The notes under the pieces were generated by a model, which did not search any database, had not been told where the DNA came from, and saw only the letters and a list, made by a program, of their open reading frames with translations. A DNA stretch of 64,000 nucleotides from Phytoseiulus persimilis (taxonomy: Eukaryota > Arthropoda > Arachnida > Mesostigmata > Phytoseiidae). Below, one piece after another: positions 21,984 through 31,539 of this stretch (its first letter is position 1; each line of letters opens with the position of its first letter). Location: positions 23,204,211 to 23,268,210 of the forward strand of contig CM075104.1 in assembly GCA_037576195.1 (NCBI GenBank), given 5' to 3'. A program made the translations under genes and the position numbers.

Positions 21984-24900
21984 CTAATTGGACGGGTCGA
22001 AGATCCTCCTGGGTTTCGGTATCCGAGTTGTGCGTCTTGGGTGCGGTCGACTCTTGTCGGTTGTGTTCGTCGGATTCGCTGGGGCTACGGATTCTGCAAT
22101 GTCCTCCGAATTCGTTAGTAACCGATCGTCTGTGCCTCCGAGAGTGTCGACGGTGTCGGAATTCGAACTACCTACTGCACTGCCGGTTTCAATGGTGCAA
22201 GGGAATTCACTCGATTGGTTGTCTTCAGAAGCACCGAACAAGCGGAGCTGGCTTATATGGGCTGTCGCTCCATTCTCCTGTTCTTCGTCCAGGGAGACCA
22301 CCGCGTAAGTGTCACCTCCGAATGCTCTTGTGATAACCATGGGTCCGCGGTACAGCGCGTCCAGTTTTCTAGATGTTCCATCGGCCGCTCTCTGTGGGGC
22401 TGAAAACCACACAACGTCGCCCGGCGACAATCGTTCCGCTGCGCGATGTCTTCTGTCGAAATGCGTTTTGGCCTCTCTGAACGATTTCCTAATGCGGAGA
22501 AGAGCTTCCTCCTTGAGCTGTACAGGGTCTTTACGAAGCTTTGTTGATGGGTGCGTCAGTGCACTGAGAAACCTGTCGGTTACCTCCGGATCAAACCCGC
22601 ACAACAGGCGAATCGGCGTTTCACCGGTGGCCTTATTAACCGATGTGTTGAGGATCAACTGGATTTTCTTGAGTAGGAGGTCCCAGTTGCCTACCTTTCT
22701 TGCATGAAGCAGTTTCGCCAGTAACGGAGTTACGATTCCATTTACCCTCTCCACTTGACCGTTACCTTGAGGTCGTCGTGGCGAGTTGAGGTGATGTTGA
22801 GTTCCAAGGCGTGTTAGATGGCTCTGGAATGTTTTTGACGTAAATGCTGTCCCCCGATCAGTTGTCACATGGGCAGGGACTCCCCAGTCGGAAGTGAATT
22901 TCTCGAATGCCAGAATAGTCTCCTTGGCTGACGTATCACGAACGGCCTCGAGGTATGCGAACTTTGTCAGGCGGTCGACTATGACGAGGATGTGAGTCTT
23001 TTTCGAGAAGGTGGTCGGGTAAGGACCCACGTGATCTACATGAATCCAATCGAATAGGCGAGTAGGAGTGGGGATTTCCTGTAGCAGTCCTGGTTGTTTT
23101 CCACTTCTTCTTTTGTGCGCGAGGCAGGGTATACAGCGAGCAATGTGGTCTTTTATGTATCGTTTCATTCGCGGAAACCAGCACTTTCGCAAGATGATCT
23201 CTGCGGTCCTCTCCACTCCGAAGTGACCCTGAAAATCGTGAGCGCGGATCACGACAGCCTTTCTCTGAGAGTCCGGTATGACCAGAAGATTCGCGTTCTG
23301 TATTTTCTTGTAAAGGACGCCGTCGTCCACTGCAAACGAGTCTACCAAAGTCTCCTCTTGCCGGGATCTTTCCTCGCTCGGTCTTCTGAGGATGTCTATC
23401 CTGTTCCGCAGCCGCTCGTCCTCTCGCTGAATCGCACGCAGCTCCTCGAGGTATGTGAGGGGCTGGGTTGGCTGTACGGACGTTTCATCCTTGTCTCCGG
23501 TAATCAGTGTCTCTAATTCGGCGTTATCCTCCGCACCTGACGTCTCTGCGCCGCCGCAGTAGATCCTCTCGACGTCGCTCGGCGACTTGTCTGTCGGGTT
23601 TCGAGATAGGGCATCGACATGTGCCATTCGAGATTCCGCGCGGTGTTCCACTGTGAACTGGAAGTCCTGGATCAACGCCAGCCAGCGCGCCATCTGGGGA
23701 TTCCTCGTCGACTTCGCGTTGATACACAGAAGTGCCTGGCAGTCTGTAACGAGCTTGAATGATCTACCGATCAGGAACGAACGTAGCTTTTCCAGGGCAA
23801 AGGTGATGGCAAGAAGCTCAAGGCGGGATGAGTGGTACGATGACTCCGTCGGGTTACATTTTCTCGAAACGCAACGCACCAAATGGAGTCTTCTGTGCTC
23901 GTCGGGCTGTAACATCATTGCCGCGAGTCCCACCGAAGATGCGTCCGTGTGTACCTCTATGATTGCGTTTGGGTTGAACAAGGCGAGGACAGGCGGTTTG
24001 CACATGACCGACTTCAATTTTCCGAAGGCAGCTGCATGGGGTTCGTCCCACTCGAAGGGGTTCTTGGTCGATGTCAACGCCGTCAGGGGGGCAGCGACCG
24101 TTGCGTAGCCTGGGACGAATCTACGGAAGAAACCGCAGAGGCCCAGAAACTGTCGAACCTGTGTAATGTTACTGGGCGTGCGAAACTTGGCTATCGACCT
24201 GAGTTTGTCCTCAGTGGGTGCCACCGTGCCCCTCCTGATCAGTAGTCCCATAAAAACGACCTCTTCGTATCCGAATTTACACTTCTCTGGATTGAGGGTT
24301 AGTCCAGCCTTTCTGATTCTCGCGAACACTTCTCTCAGTGTCCGCATTAGTGCCTCGAAGTTCCTGCCCTTGACCAACACGTCGTCGAAAAAGTAAAAAC
24401 AAGACCTGTTTCGACGCAACGGACCGAGAACCAGGGACACAAGGTGGTTGAAGATGGCCGGGCCATTTTTAAATCCGAACATCATCCGGTTAAACTCGCC
24501 GCTCGATTCCGGTGTGATAAAGGCTGTGAGTCTCCGAGCCTTCTTTGCGAGCGGAATCTGCAGAAATCCCTGCATGAAGTCTAACTGTGCGAAACAATTA
24601 GCATCAGAGAGATCCATCAATTCGTCTTCTATGTTGGGGATGGGCCAGTGCAGATCTATGGCAATATCGTTCAATTTCCTGACATCGACGACTACTCTTT
24701 TTTTCGAGGTCTTACCAGGGACGAGTTTGGTTACCACGAATGCCGGGCTCGCGAAGGGGCTTCGCGTATCGGACACAACTCCGGCTTCTCTCCACAGCCG
24801 TATTTGGTCTTCCATGAAATCCCGGTCCTCCGGCGCGAGACGATACGGTCTTGCGCGTGGCAGCGACTTCCCAGGCTCGAGCTCGATATCTGCCTCGATG

Positions 24901-26932
24901 AGATTCGTACATCCAAGTTCTCGCAGGTTGAACGAGAATACGTCGCGGAATTCGTTAATTAAAGTCATCACAGCGTCCTGCTGCGCGCTGGTAAGTGAGG
25001 GTGAAAGGTTAATCTCCGTAGGCTCGATCCGTCGTGCACATCCCACCGAATTGCCGGGCACGACAACCACATCGTTGCCCACCGATCCGGCGGGTGAGGA
25101 CCTATCTGGCAACTCAGCCAACCTGACGTCCTCCTCCGCCAGGATCCTGCCTCTACCTAAGCGATCACCTGGGCGAAACAGCACAGGTTTGGGACCATGA
25201 TTTTCGACAGGAATCCTGAACCGCCCCCTGTCATCACTGTGATACACAATATCACATTCCGGGGCATGCACAACCACCGCCGAGTTCGGGTCGGTCCGCG
25301 CCTCAACGAAGGCCGCCGTTCCCGCAAGGAGCTCAACCTCCGCCGCCGCCTCCAGTCTGACGTTTCGCGCGTTTCGGAATTTCTCTAGGAGCGCGTCTGT
25401 TGGCCCCACGAAAAACTTGCCGTTGATTCGGAGCAGCGCCAAATACGGCAGGTCCAAGAACGTGCGACCGACGAAAAGCTCCTCGGGAATTGCGTCGTCC
25501 GACACAACCATAGCCTCTACGTCTTCGGCGTACCCCTCGTCCACCTGCAACGAACCCAAGACGACTCGCCCAAGGGCGACAGTAGAAGGACTTGAGATGT
25601 CTCCCGTCCCATATATTGGTATTGGCTTGAGGATCGTTCTTAATTTCAGACGATTCACCGTACTCGCCCGTATAAGAACAGATGAACATCCGGTGTCCAT
25701 CAGACCCTTAACTTGTTCCTTACCGTTGACCAGGCATGGTTTCATGTATTTCTCTCCTGATCCTGCGACCGTGGTATCCGCAGATGCGTTGCACTGTGCT
25801 CGGTCCTGTTGAGTGGGGCTCGGCCGTCGCTGGGAGTCTCTGGGGCAGTCTCTTATATAATGCCCAGTCTCTCCGCAATTCCAACAGACCGAAGAGGATG
25901 GTACGGATCGATCGGTCCCTCGGTGGTGCGGCCGAGTCATTGCTCGAGGTGCCTCCTCCGTCATACCATGACTTCGACCTCTGTTCTGGAAATGGCGAAA
26001 CGGCGCGCCGCCGGTCGGGTCAAGAGGCCCGAAAGACCCGTCACTGCCGCGTCGTTCCTGCGCTCCATTGGAACCTGGAGCAAACTCCGGAGTCGCTCCC
26101 CAAACCGGTGCACGAGAGCGGGAACTCCACCGACGAGTGTTCACCTGAACAAACTCCCGGTCTCGAGGCCCATTTCGGCACTCATCTCCATGCCCGGATG
26201 CGCGTTTAAGCTCACGCGGAGTTCTCGAGGCGTCCAAACCGATCATCCGGGCGGCCCTCCCCACGTCAGCAACCAAAGCCACCACGCTGGCCGATGGATG
26301 ATGGGACATCGCCAATTTGACCGACGTGAACACCTCATGTATTCCTTCCACGATATGGTCGAAGGCTTCCTCGAACGGAATCCCCGCCGCCTGAGCCATG
26401 CTGGCCTTCTCAAAAACGTATGATTCCATGGGGGTATCGGCCGATTGCACGAAAGTGAAGAAGGCGCTTGATGTACACCCCGGCAGGACGAAGGCGGCGG
26501 TGAAGCGCGGGGAGAAGGCCGTTTCGTCCTCAGCATCGTCGAATGAAGAGAACGGGTTTTCGCGTCCTCAAAATGGAACCACGTTGCCGCGCGCCCCTCA
26601 AGGTGCGCGAGAGCAAGGCTCAGGGCTGCCTCCGATCCCTCCCCCGAACTCGAAATTTCCCCCTTCATCTGCAATAGCCACCTCCTGGCCGCCAAACCCT
26701 TGCTGGCTCCGTCATACAAAGTCAACCGAGGACCCCTCCGAGAAACCACCGGTTGGCGATCTGTCATAGTCCGCATAAGGCTCGTGAGTTGCTCCGTCAA
26801 CTCGAGAATCCTTTGTTCCATTCTGAACGTTCGTGCGGTCTCGAAAGGAAAAGTAACGTTAACCGGTATCCCTCGTGTCCGTCTCGCGTTGATTCGAGAA
26901 ATCCTACCTGCTCTTCCGGGCCCTGCCCTCAC
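21984..26932 (-). pseudogene. Gypsy Gag-Pol polyprotein with one frameshift in gag
   Basis: Gag starts in one minus-strand frame (26932 on) with LTLYDGASKGLAARRWL and ALAHLEGRAATWFHFEDA. Near 26560, at a run of four A's, the frame changes by one base, and a single frame then runs to 21984. In the 1488-residue ORF beginning at 26450: zinc knuckle CWNCGETGHYIRDC (189-202); protease LMDTGCSSVLI (about 250); RT with QLDFMQGFLQIPL and FFDDVLV (about 688; most Gypsy elements have YLDD or YIDD); RNase H HTDASSVG (about 832); H2C2 zinc site HDFQGHFG...CIPC; integrase triad in IHVDHVG, TTDRGTAF and QGNGQVERVN. No chromodomain is seen. The shift lies inside Gag rather than at a Gag-Pol border, so it looks like a mutation, not programmed frameshifting. 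Confidence 0.92.
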
Positions 26933-26966
26933 AAATCCAACGAGCTCGGTTATCCCACTTCTGAAT

Positions 26967-27168
26967 TGTTGGTAAGATGATAACGGAGAACTCGCGACTC
27001 TGGCCCACGACGATTTATTTCACAATTACCGACTCACGGCCCCCAGGGCTCGATATTGTCGCGGCTCTGCTCGACGTGTGGTATCAATTGCGCCTTTTTT
27101 GATTGCATGACGCCCGGAGGCCTTTAAGTGTGCGCCGTCGCGGCGGGAACTACCTAGCATTGCTAACA
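26967..27168 (-). repeat. Gypsy 5' LTR
   Basis: 202 bp, the partner of 21534-21735 with a single difference. On the minus strand it is followed by ATTCAGAAGTGGGATAACC, the position of a primer-binding site. Confidence 0.95.
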
Positions 27169-27172
27169 GTTG

Positions 27173-27489
27173 TATGCCTGATCAAGAATAGGACTGCCGT
27201 AGGAGGAGAAGACGTTTGGATTCCATACTTCAACCATACGCACCCGTCGACGCCATCGCCCCCGGTTCCCGATCCTGATCGGACGATTGGATATTGGTTC
27301 GAATTCCTGTCGATATACTTTGTAGTCACAAACGTGCTCTCGGTACTCGCCGGATTGGTCGTTTCACGAGATGGATCGGACGAATTCGAGCGCGTTCATA
27401 CGCTCACTTGCCTGATCCGCCTCTTGAACAGGAGGATGGACCAACCGACCGACAACCGAAGAGATTTGAGATGTAACTCTTTCTTGTGA
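27173..27489 (+). pseudogene. Copia accessory ORF3, C-terminal part: glycosylation sites and hydrophobic segment
   Basis: This continues the frame interrupted at 21533. It has NRT and NHT N-glycosylation sequons, a proline-rich stretch (HPSTPSPPVPDPD), a hydrophobic segment of about 22 residues (WFEFLSIYFVVTNVLSVLAG) that could span a membrane, and a basic tail ending at the stop at 27489. AATAAA lies about 20 bases after the stop. Apart from the Gypsy insertion the frame is open throughout. The layout is that of a small type I membrane glycoprotein; the function is unknown. Confidence 0.6.
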
Positions 27490-27547
27490 ATCTCGCTTTT
27501 CCCAAATAATAAAACGCACGTCTCACTATTTACAAATTTGAAGATTT

Positions 27548-27556
27548 GAACCTTTA
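27548..27556 (-). terminator. poly(A) signal of the antisense ORF
   Basis: On the minus strand the stop TGA is followed by TCGACG and AATAAAGG. A plus-strand AATAAA for ORF3 sits about 45 bases away (near 27507), so the two transcripts converge with almost no gap. Confidence 0.6.
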
Positions 27557-27564
27557 TTCGTCGA

Positions 27565-28257
27565 TCAAGCAGAGAAGATCGAAAATTTGGAACAGAGCCT
27601 TTGTATCTCAGATACATCTTGTCCAAAAGCAGCGAAACTACTTGGATCATAGTTTCGAACTGACAAGCGATCTGGAGTCGGAATGAGCAGAGGGATGACG
27701 ACACAGCGTCGATCCCTGCGGTAGATGCAGGTTCGCACATACGACAACTGGTAACAATGATATCCACGGATATCCAATTCGAATCGCCTGGGTGGCGAAG
27801 TCGATGAAATCGAAACGGTGCTCATTTCCGAAATCGAACTCGAGATAGTCGATATGGAAGCGGCGTCAGTTGTCGTTGAATGCGTGATTGACTTTGGAGA
27901 AGTAAGACGCCTGGTTGTGGAAGTAGAAGGAAAAGTCCGAGCTGTTGTCGTAAGCGGCAGGTCCGAGGCAACAACACCCTCGGCAGTGGTCAAAGAAGAC
28001 CGAGTGGTGTTGTTGTTGTGGTCGTTCAGATCGGTGATTATGACTTGTAACTTATGGTTGAAGGACTCACCGAACAACATGCGGAGACATTGTATCGCTC
28101 CGATGATGGCGGCTGACACCAAAAACGACGTCCCTGGTCGTTCTCTGATCCTGGCCAGAAGAGCGCGTAAGCGCCTCAGGATCGCGAGGACTTCGTTTTG
28201 TGTCAACTCGATGACAGCGACTTGGTGGCGGCGTGGATTTTCCATCCTGTCTGACAT
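27565..28257 (-). CDS. antisense accessory ORF of the Copia element, unknown membrane-type protein
   Basis: A 230-codon ORF from ATG 28257, opposite to Copia gag-pol and convergent with ORF3 (about 75 bases between the two stops). I do not recognise a family. The N-terminal 45 residues are helical and basic (LTQNEVLAILRRLRALLARI), followed by a hydrophobic segment (SFLVSAAIIGAIQCLRML) that may anchor it in a membrane. Residues about 85-150 are very rich in Ser and Thr, and the last 80 contain several Cys and Tyr (YHCYQLSYVRTCIYRRDRRC). A TATA box and an Inr-like site lie upstream, and AATAAA lies within 15 bases of the stop. It could be an element-borne accessory gene or a captured host gene. 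Confidence 0.6.
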   Translation of the reverse strand: MSDRMENPRRHQVAVIELTQNEVLAILRRLRALLARIRERPGTSFLVSAAIIGAIQCLRMLFGESFNHKLQVIITDLNDHNNNTTRSSLTTAEGVVASDLPLTTTARTFPSTSTTRRLTSPKSITHSTTTDAASISTISSSISEMSTVSISSTSPPRRFELDIRGYHCYQLSYVRTCIYRRDRRCVVIPLLIPTPDRLSVRNYDPSSFAAFGQDVSEIQRLCSKFSIFSA

Positions 28258-28281
28258 CGCAAGGCGAAGTCACAACTCAAC

Positions 28282-28321
28282 GAGTGTGACGATCGAGTGC
28301 TCGAGAGCAACCCCTTTTATA
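28282..28321 (-). promoter_or_regulatory. TATA box and initiator-like site for the antisense ORF
   Basis: On the minus strand TATAAAAGGGG occupies 28321-28311, and TCACACT begins at 28290, about 30 bases downstream, the normal TATA-to-start spacing. The ATG follows after about 30 further bases. Confidence 0.6.
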
Positions 28322-28616
28322 CGATTTTGGCGAGAGTTTGTCTCAAGATACGGTCGTATGTCACTTCAATCGAAAGCAAATTTCGCGACAAAGATGTCTA
28401 GACAGACATCAGCCTGAAGTTTCTCTATAGAATTCGAACCATTGAACTGATAATGTATCTAGTGAAGTCTCTACACATTGCATGTCCGATAGATGCTTCC
28501 GCTGAAGAGATCTGTAATCGCGGAATCGCGCATCCGAGTAATGTCACATGCAATGTTCCCCACATCAGAAGGTTCCGGCTATGATCTGCAAGCGACTGTT
28601 CTGTGTAGGAGGGAGC

Positions 28617-28992
28617 TGTTGAGTATTTGATGTTTTACCCAGAGCAGTCGTCGGCACAGTTTTGGTAATCAGGGAAGGCGCCAGTCGTGTAAGCGAAGCG
28701 TCAGTGAATTTGAGCATGATCATCCGCGCACAGGCGATACTGTAGATCACTGAGATAGAAATCGGACGCCTGTAGACTGACGTCAAACGTCAGTGTTCGC
28801 CGTGTAACTCTCCCCTGTCAGTGACTATAAAAGCCGGAATAAAACTTCAGTGTGTTGGGGGAGCCAAACATTCTGTCCACCAGAATTGTCGTTTTCATTC
28901 AGTAGCCGTCATCTCCAGGCAAGTCTTGTACGCGTCACCGATCTTCTCATCCAGCCGCAAAGAAGCTAGAGCCAGGCCCAAAAGGCTTATCA
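28617..28992 (+). repeat. Copia 3' LTR
   Basis: 376 bp, TGTTGAGTATTTG...GGCTTATCA. It differs from the 5' LTR at two sites and is followed by the target duplication GAAAT. Confidence 0.95.
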
Positions 28993-28997
28993 GAAAT

Positions 28998-29440
28998 CCT
29001 TTCGGACGCACAGGACTCCAGGTCCTGAGCAGTGAGGTGCTTCCTCTAAAACTCCACCCTCCGCTCCGGATGTCCCGGGAACCGCCGAAAAGGCATTACT
29101 TCCAGAGCACCCGAGCCGACTGCAAGGAATAGCTTCTATCGAATCGCAACTTTCACCTTGATCTGCTCTATCTGTTCGCACCAGTGCGGGTCACCGGCTG
29201 TGTCCGGCCGGTCGCTCCGCGCTACTTTCCTCTGGCAATCGCCGGCAGCACTTCGGAGCGGGATCCAGGGGTCTGGTCCGTTTTTATTCTGAGTGAGATC
29301 TCCAGTTTGACGCCCATCTGGGGGGTATCAATCCCCCGATGGGCCCCGCGCCTTCCTCATGGGCCAGCGTGACCCGTCCAAATATATACATGTTGTCGTC
29401 TAATAAGTCACCCCGCGTCACCGTTTGTTGTGGCTGAGAG
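28998..29440. other. no recognisable gene
   Basis: Flank of the Copia insertion. Only short ORFs without motifs are present; part may be the 3' untranslated end of the LINE on the minus strand. Confidence 0.35.
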
Positions 29441-29442
29441 GA

Positions 29443-30560
29443 CTATTGGGCCCCCATGCGCAGGCTCCGCTTCCTTAGCATGATACATGCTACCTTCCGG
29501 CTGATTAGCTTCCATCTCTCTTCTGACTCGAGCATATCGCGCACTAGTTCCGAGACCGTCGTTGCGCTAATTCCGCTCCTTACCGCCCGGAACTTGTCAC
29601 ACGCGATGATGGTATGATGCACCTCATCTTCGAACCCTGCAAGGCAGAATTTACAGGTTGGATTCTCTGACTTCTCGGAGGTTGTCAAAGTCTCCGTGTC
29701 CCGTTAGCATCTGTGTCGTGAAGTAGCTGATTTTTCCAAATTTTTTGGCTCTCCATGTTCCGATGTTCGGGATGAGCTCATGTGTCCATCTCCCTGTGGA
29801 TCCTTCGTCCCAGGTTTTTTGCCACTTCTCAAGGGTTTTTGCTTCGATGTCTGCGTCCGTTCCCGTGGCTCCTCTTCGCTCTCTGAGTCATAGAGGCGGG
29901 CTCTACGAATGTTTTCTCGATAATTCTCAGTCCTTTCTTCCGCCGGGAGTGACCACGGTGTGGTTCCATCAAGGACCATGATCGCCGCCGACGAGACTGT
30001 TCGGTAGCAGCGAGTGATTCTAATGCCGGCGACTCTTTGAGATCTCGCCAGGGCCTCCCGATTGTGCTGCATCTTCAGAGCGCTTTTTGACCAAATGGGG
30101 GCTCCGTGGAGAGCCACCGATTCTGCGACTGTCGCGAGTTCCTTCCGTTGAGCTTCAGACTGTATGTTCTTGGGAGGAGTCTTGCTATATCCCCGGCTAC
30201 CTTCGCTGCCTCCTTGGTGGCGTGTCTTACGTGTTCCGATGCTGCAGAATGAAACCGAGGTATTTGCCCGTCTTTGTGAACACAATGGGGTTTCCCTTCA
30301 CCTGGGGGGCTGGGAGATCCTCAGTCCTGCGCTTGAGTAACATTATAGCTTCAGTCTTGTGCGGGGCCAGCTGTAGGAGGTTCTCGTCCATCCAGAGCGA
30401 GATTGGGTCCAGGGCGTGCTGGGTTATCTCCTGCAGCTCCGGTATACCCCTTGCTCTTGTGATGAGCGCGATGTCGTCCGCGTATGGCAGCGTGGTCGCC
30501 CCAGGGGGAAGTTCTATTCCAAGGACCCCATCGTAGCCTTCGTTCCACAGGGTCGGGCCG
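29443..30560 (-). pseudogene. R1-like non-LTR retrotransposon, 5'-truncated reverse transcriptase fragment
   Basis: Minus-strand coding in at least two frames. From 30560 it gives PTLWNEGYDGVLG, then the RT catalytic motif YADDIALIT, WMDENLLQLAPHKTEAIMLL and KYLGF. It continues through YRTVSSAAIMVLDGTTPW and LPAEERTENYRE, and ends with a Cys/His cluster (CKFCLAGFEDEVHHTIIAC) followed by MLESEERWKLIS. These are the RT palm, thumb and C-terminal zinc region of R1-clade elements. Endonuclease and upstream RT are missing. The upstream break coincides with the dispersed GC-rich repeat. Confidence 0.8.
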
Positions 30561-30770
30561 AGGACCGGGGTCTGCTCGCTGTGGGTCCGCTCGCATCGCT
30601 TCGCTCGCTCGCCAGGAACCTAACCCAACCTAATCCCCCGCACTTCTCCGGGTCCGCTGGTATCGTTCCGCTCTCTCGCCCATCGCTGTGTTGGCGGAGT
30701 GTCTCGCCTCTCGCCTCACGGCAGCGGACCGCTTTCGTCTGCTGCGGCCAGTATCAGCTCCCCAGCCGCC
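30561..30770 (-). repeat. dispersed GC-rich repeat, inverted relative to the copy at 15.2 kb
   Basis: CGCTCGCTCGCCAGGAACCT followed by TCCCCCGCACTTCTCCGGGT and CGCCTCACGGCAGCGGACCG, the reverse complement of sequence around 15180-15300 and 15480-15550. Confidence 0.7.
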
Positions 30771-31008
30771 TACAATGAAAGAACCGCCTGATTCGACGGC
30801 TTTTGATTCGAAACAATTTTGATTCGATGTTGCTCGATACGAATCTGCCCAACTCTGCAACCGCGAACGGGAAAAGGGAGCAGTTGCCGCACAACGGAGC
30901 CAACTCCTCCCGCTTGGTGACGAAGATCCGGTGGATTGTTCAAGCAGGACACGGCCGAATCTCTTAACGGTGCATACTTTCACAACGCTGTCGACAACAA
31001 GATGCAGA

Positions 31009-31482
31009 ATTATATAATAAGATGGAACAGGTGAAGAAAGAATAATCAGGGATTGCGGCCTCGCGGAGCGAAATGTCGACGGTGAGAAATAAATACTCAA
31101 ACAACGAGGTTAATAAACATGTGTACGGGGAATCGTTTCGGTCTACTCCGTGATTGCCAGAATTCGCGAATAGTAGATCAGCGAGAGGGGCCACATCATA
31201 CTGGTCACCCTTTTTCCGATTCGCCACCGATCTGCGCGTTCCAGGATTATATAATAAGATGGAACAGGTGAAGGAAGAATAATCAGGGATCGCGGCCTCG
31301 CGGAGCGAAATGTCGACGGTGAGAAATAAATACTCAAACAACGAGGTTAATAAACATGTGTACGGGGAATCGTTTCGGTCTACTCCGTGATTGCCAGAAT
31401 TCGCGGATAGTAGATCAGCGAGAGGGGCTACTTCATACTGGTCACCCTTTCTCCGATTCGCCACCGATCTGCGCGTTTTTGC
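31009..31482. repeat. tandem duplication, two copies of a 237-bp unit
   Basis: The phrase TTATATAATAAGATGGAACA begins near 31010 and again near 31248, and the following 200-plus bases match with only a handful of differences. The unit is divisible by three, so a minus-strand ORF (31527-30964) reads through both as a repeated 79-residue block. The plus strand of each copy has two AATAAA-like motifs. I cannot assign it; a doubled LTR fragment is one possibility. Confidence 0.85.
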
Positions 31483-31539
31483 AAACATTCTGCAGGTGGG
31501 ATCGAGAGGAAATTCCCCGTTTGCCATTTTTAGAAATCG

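Larger units (their letters stand above)
21534..27168 (-). mobile_element. Gypsy LTR retrotransposon inserted in Copia ORF3
   Basis: A 5635-bp element bounded by 202-bp LTRs (21534-21735 and 26967-27168) that differ at one position (G versus A at the ninth base). The 4-bp target duplication GTTG is perfect (21530-21533 and 27169-27172). Coding is on the minus strand, so the 5' LTR is the right-hand one. Near-identical LTRs point to recent insertion, later than the Copia insertion it interrupts. Confidence 0.96.
16685..28992 (+). mobile_element. Copia LTR retrotransposon with two accessory ORFs, interrupted by Gypsy
   Basis: The 5' LTR (16685-17061) and 3' LTR (28617-28992) differ by one indel and one substitution. 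The identical 5-mer GAAAT lies just before the first (16680-16684) and just after the second (28993-28997), so these are the two ends of one insertion. Without the nested Gypsy it is about 6.67 kb, long for animal Copia. Order: LTR, gag, pol (stop 21381), a sense accessory ORF overlapping pol, a convergent antisense ORF, a purine-rich tract (AGGAGGGAGC at about 28607) and the LTR. The roughly 1.6 kb between pol and the 3' LTR is the unusual part. Confidence 0.93.

Noticed and set aside
26540-26580. Programmed -1 frameshift in Gypsy gag-pol
   Set aside because: The shift falls inside Gag upstream of the zinc knuckle, and the local GCGAAAAC is not a standard slippery heptamer; a one-base mutation is simpler.
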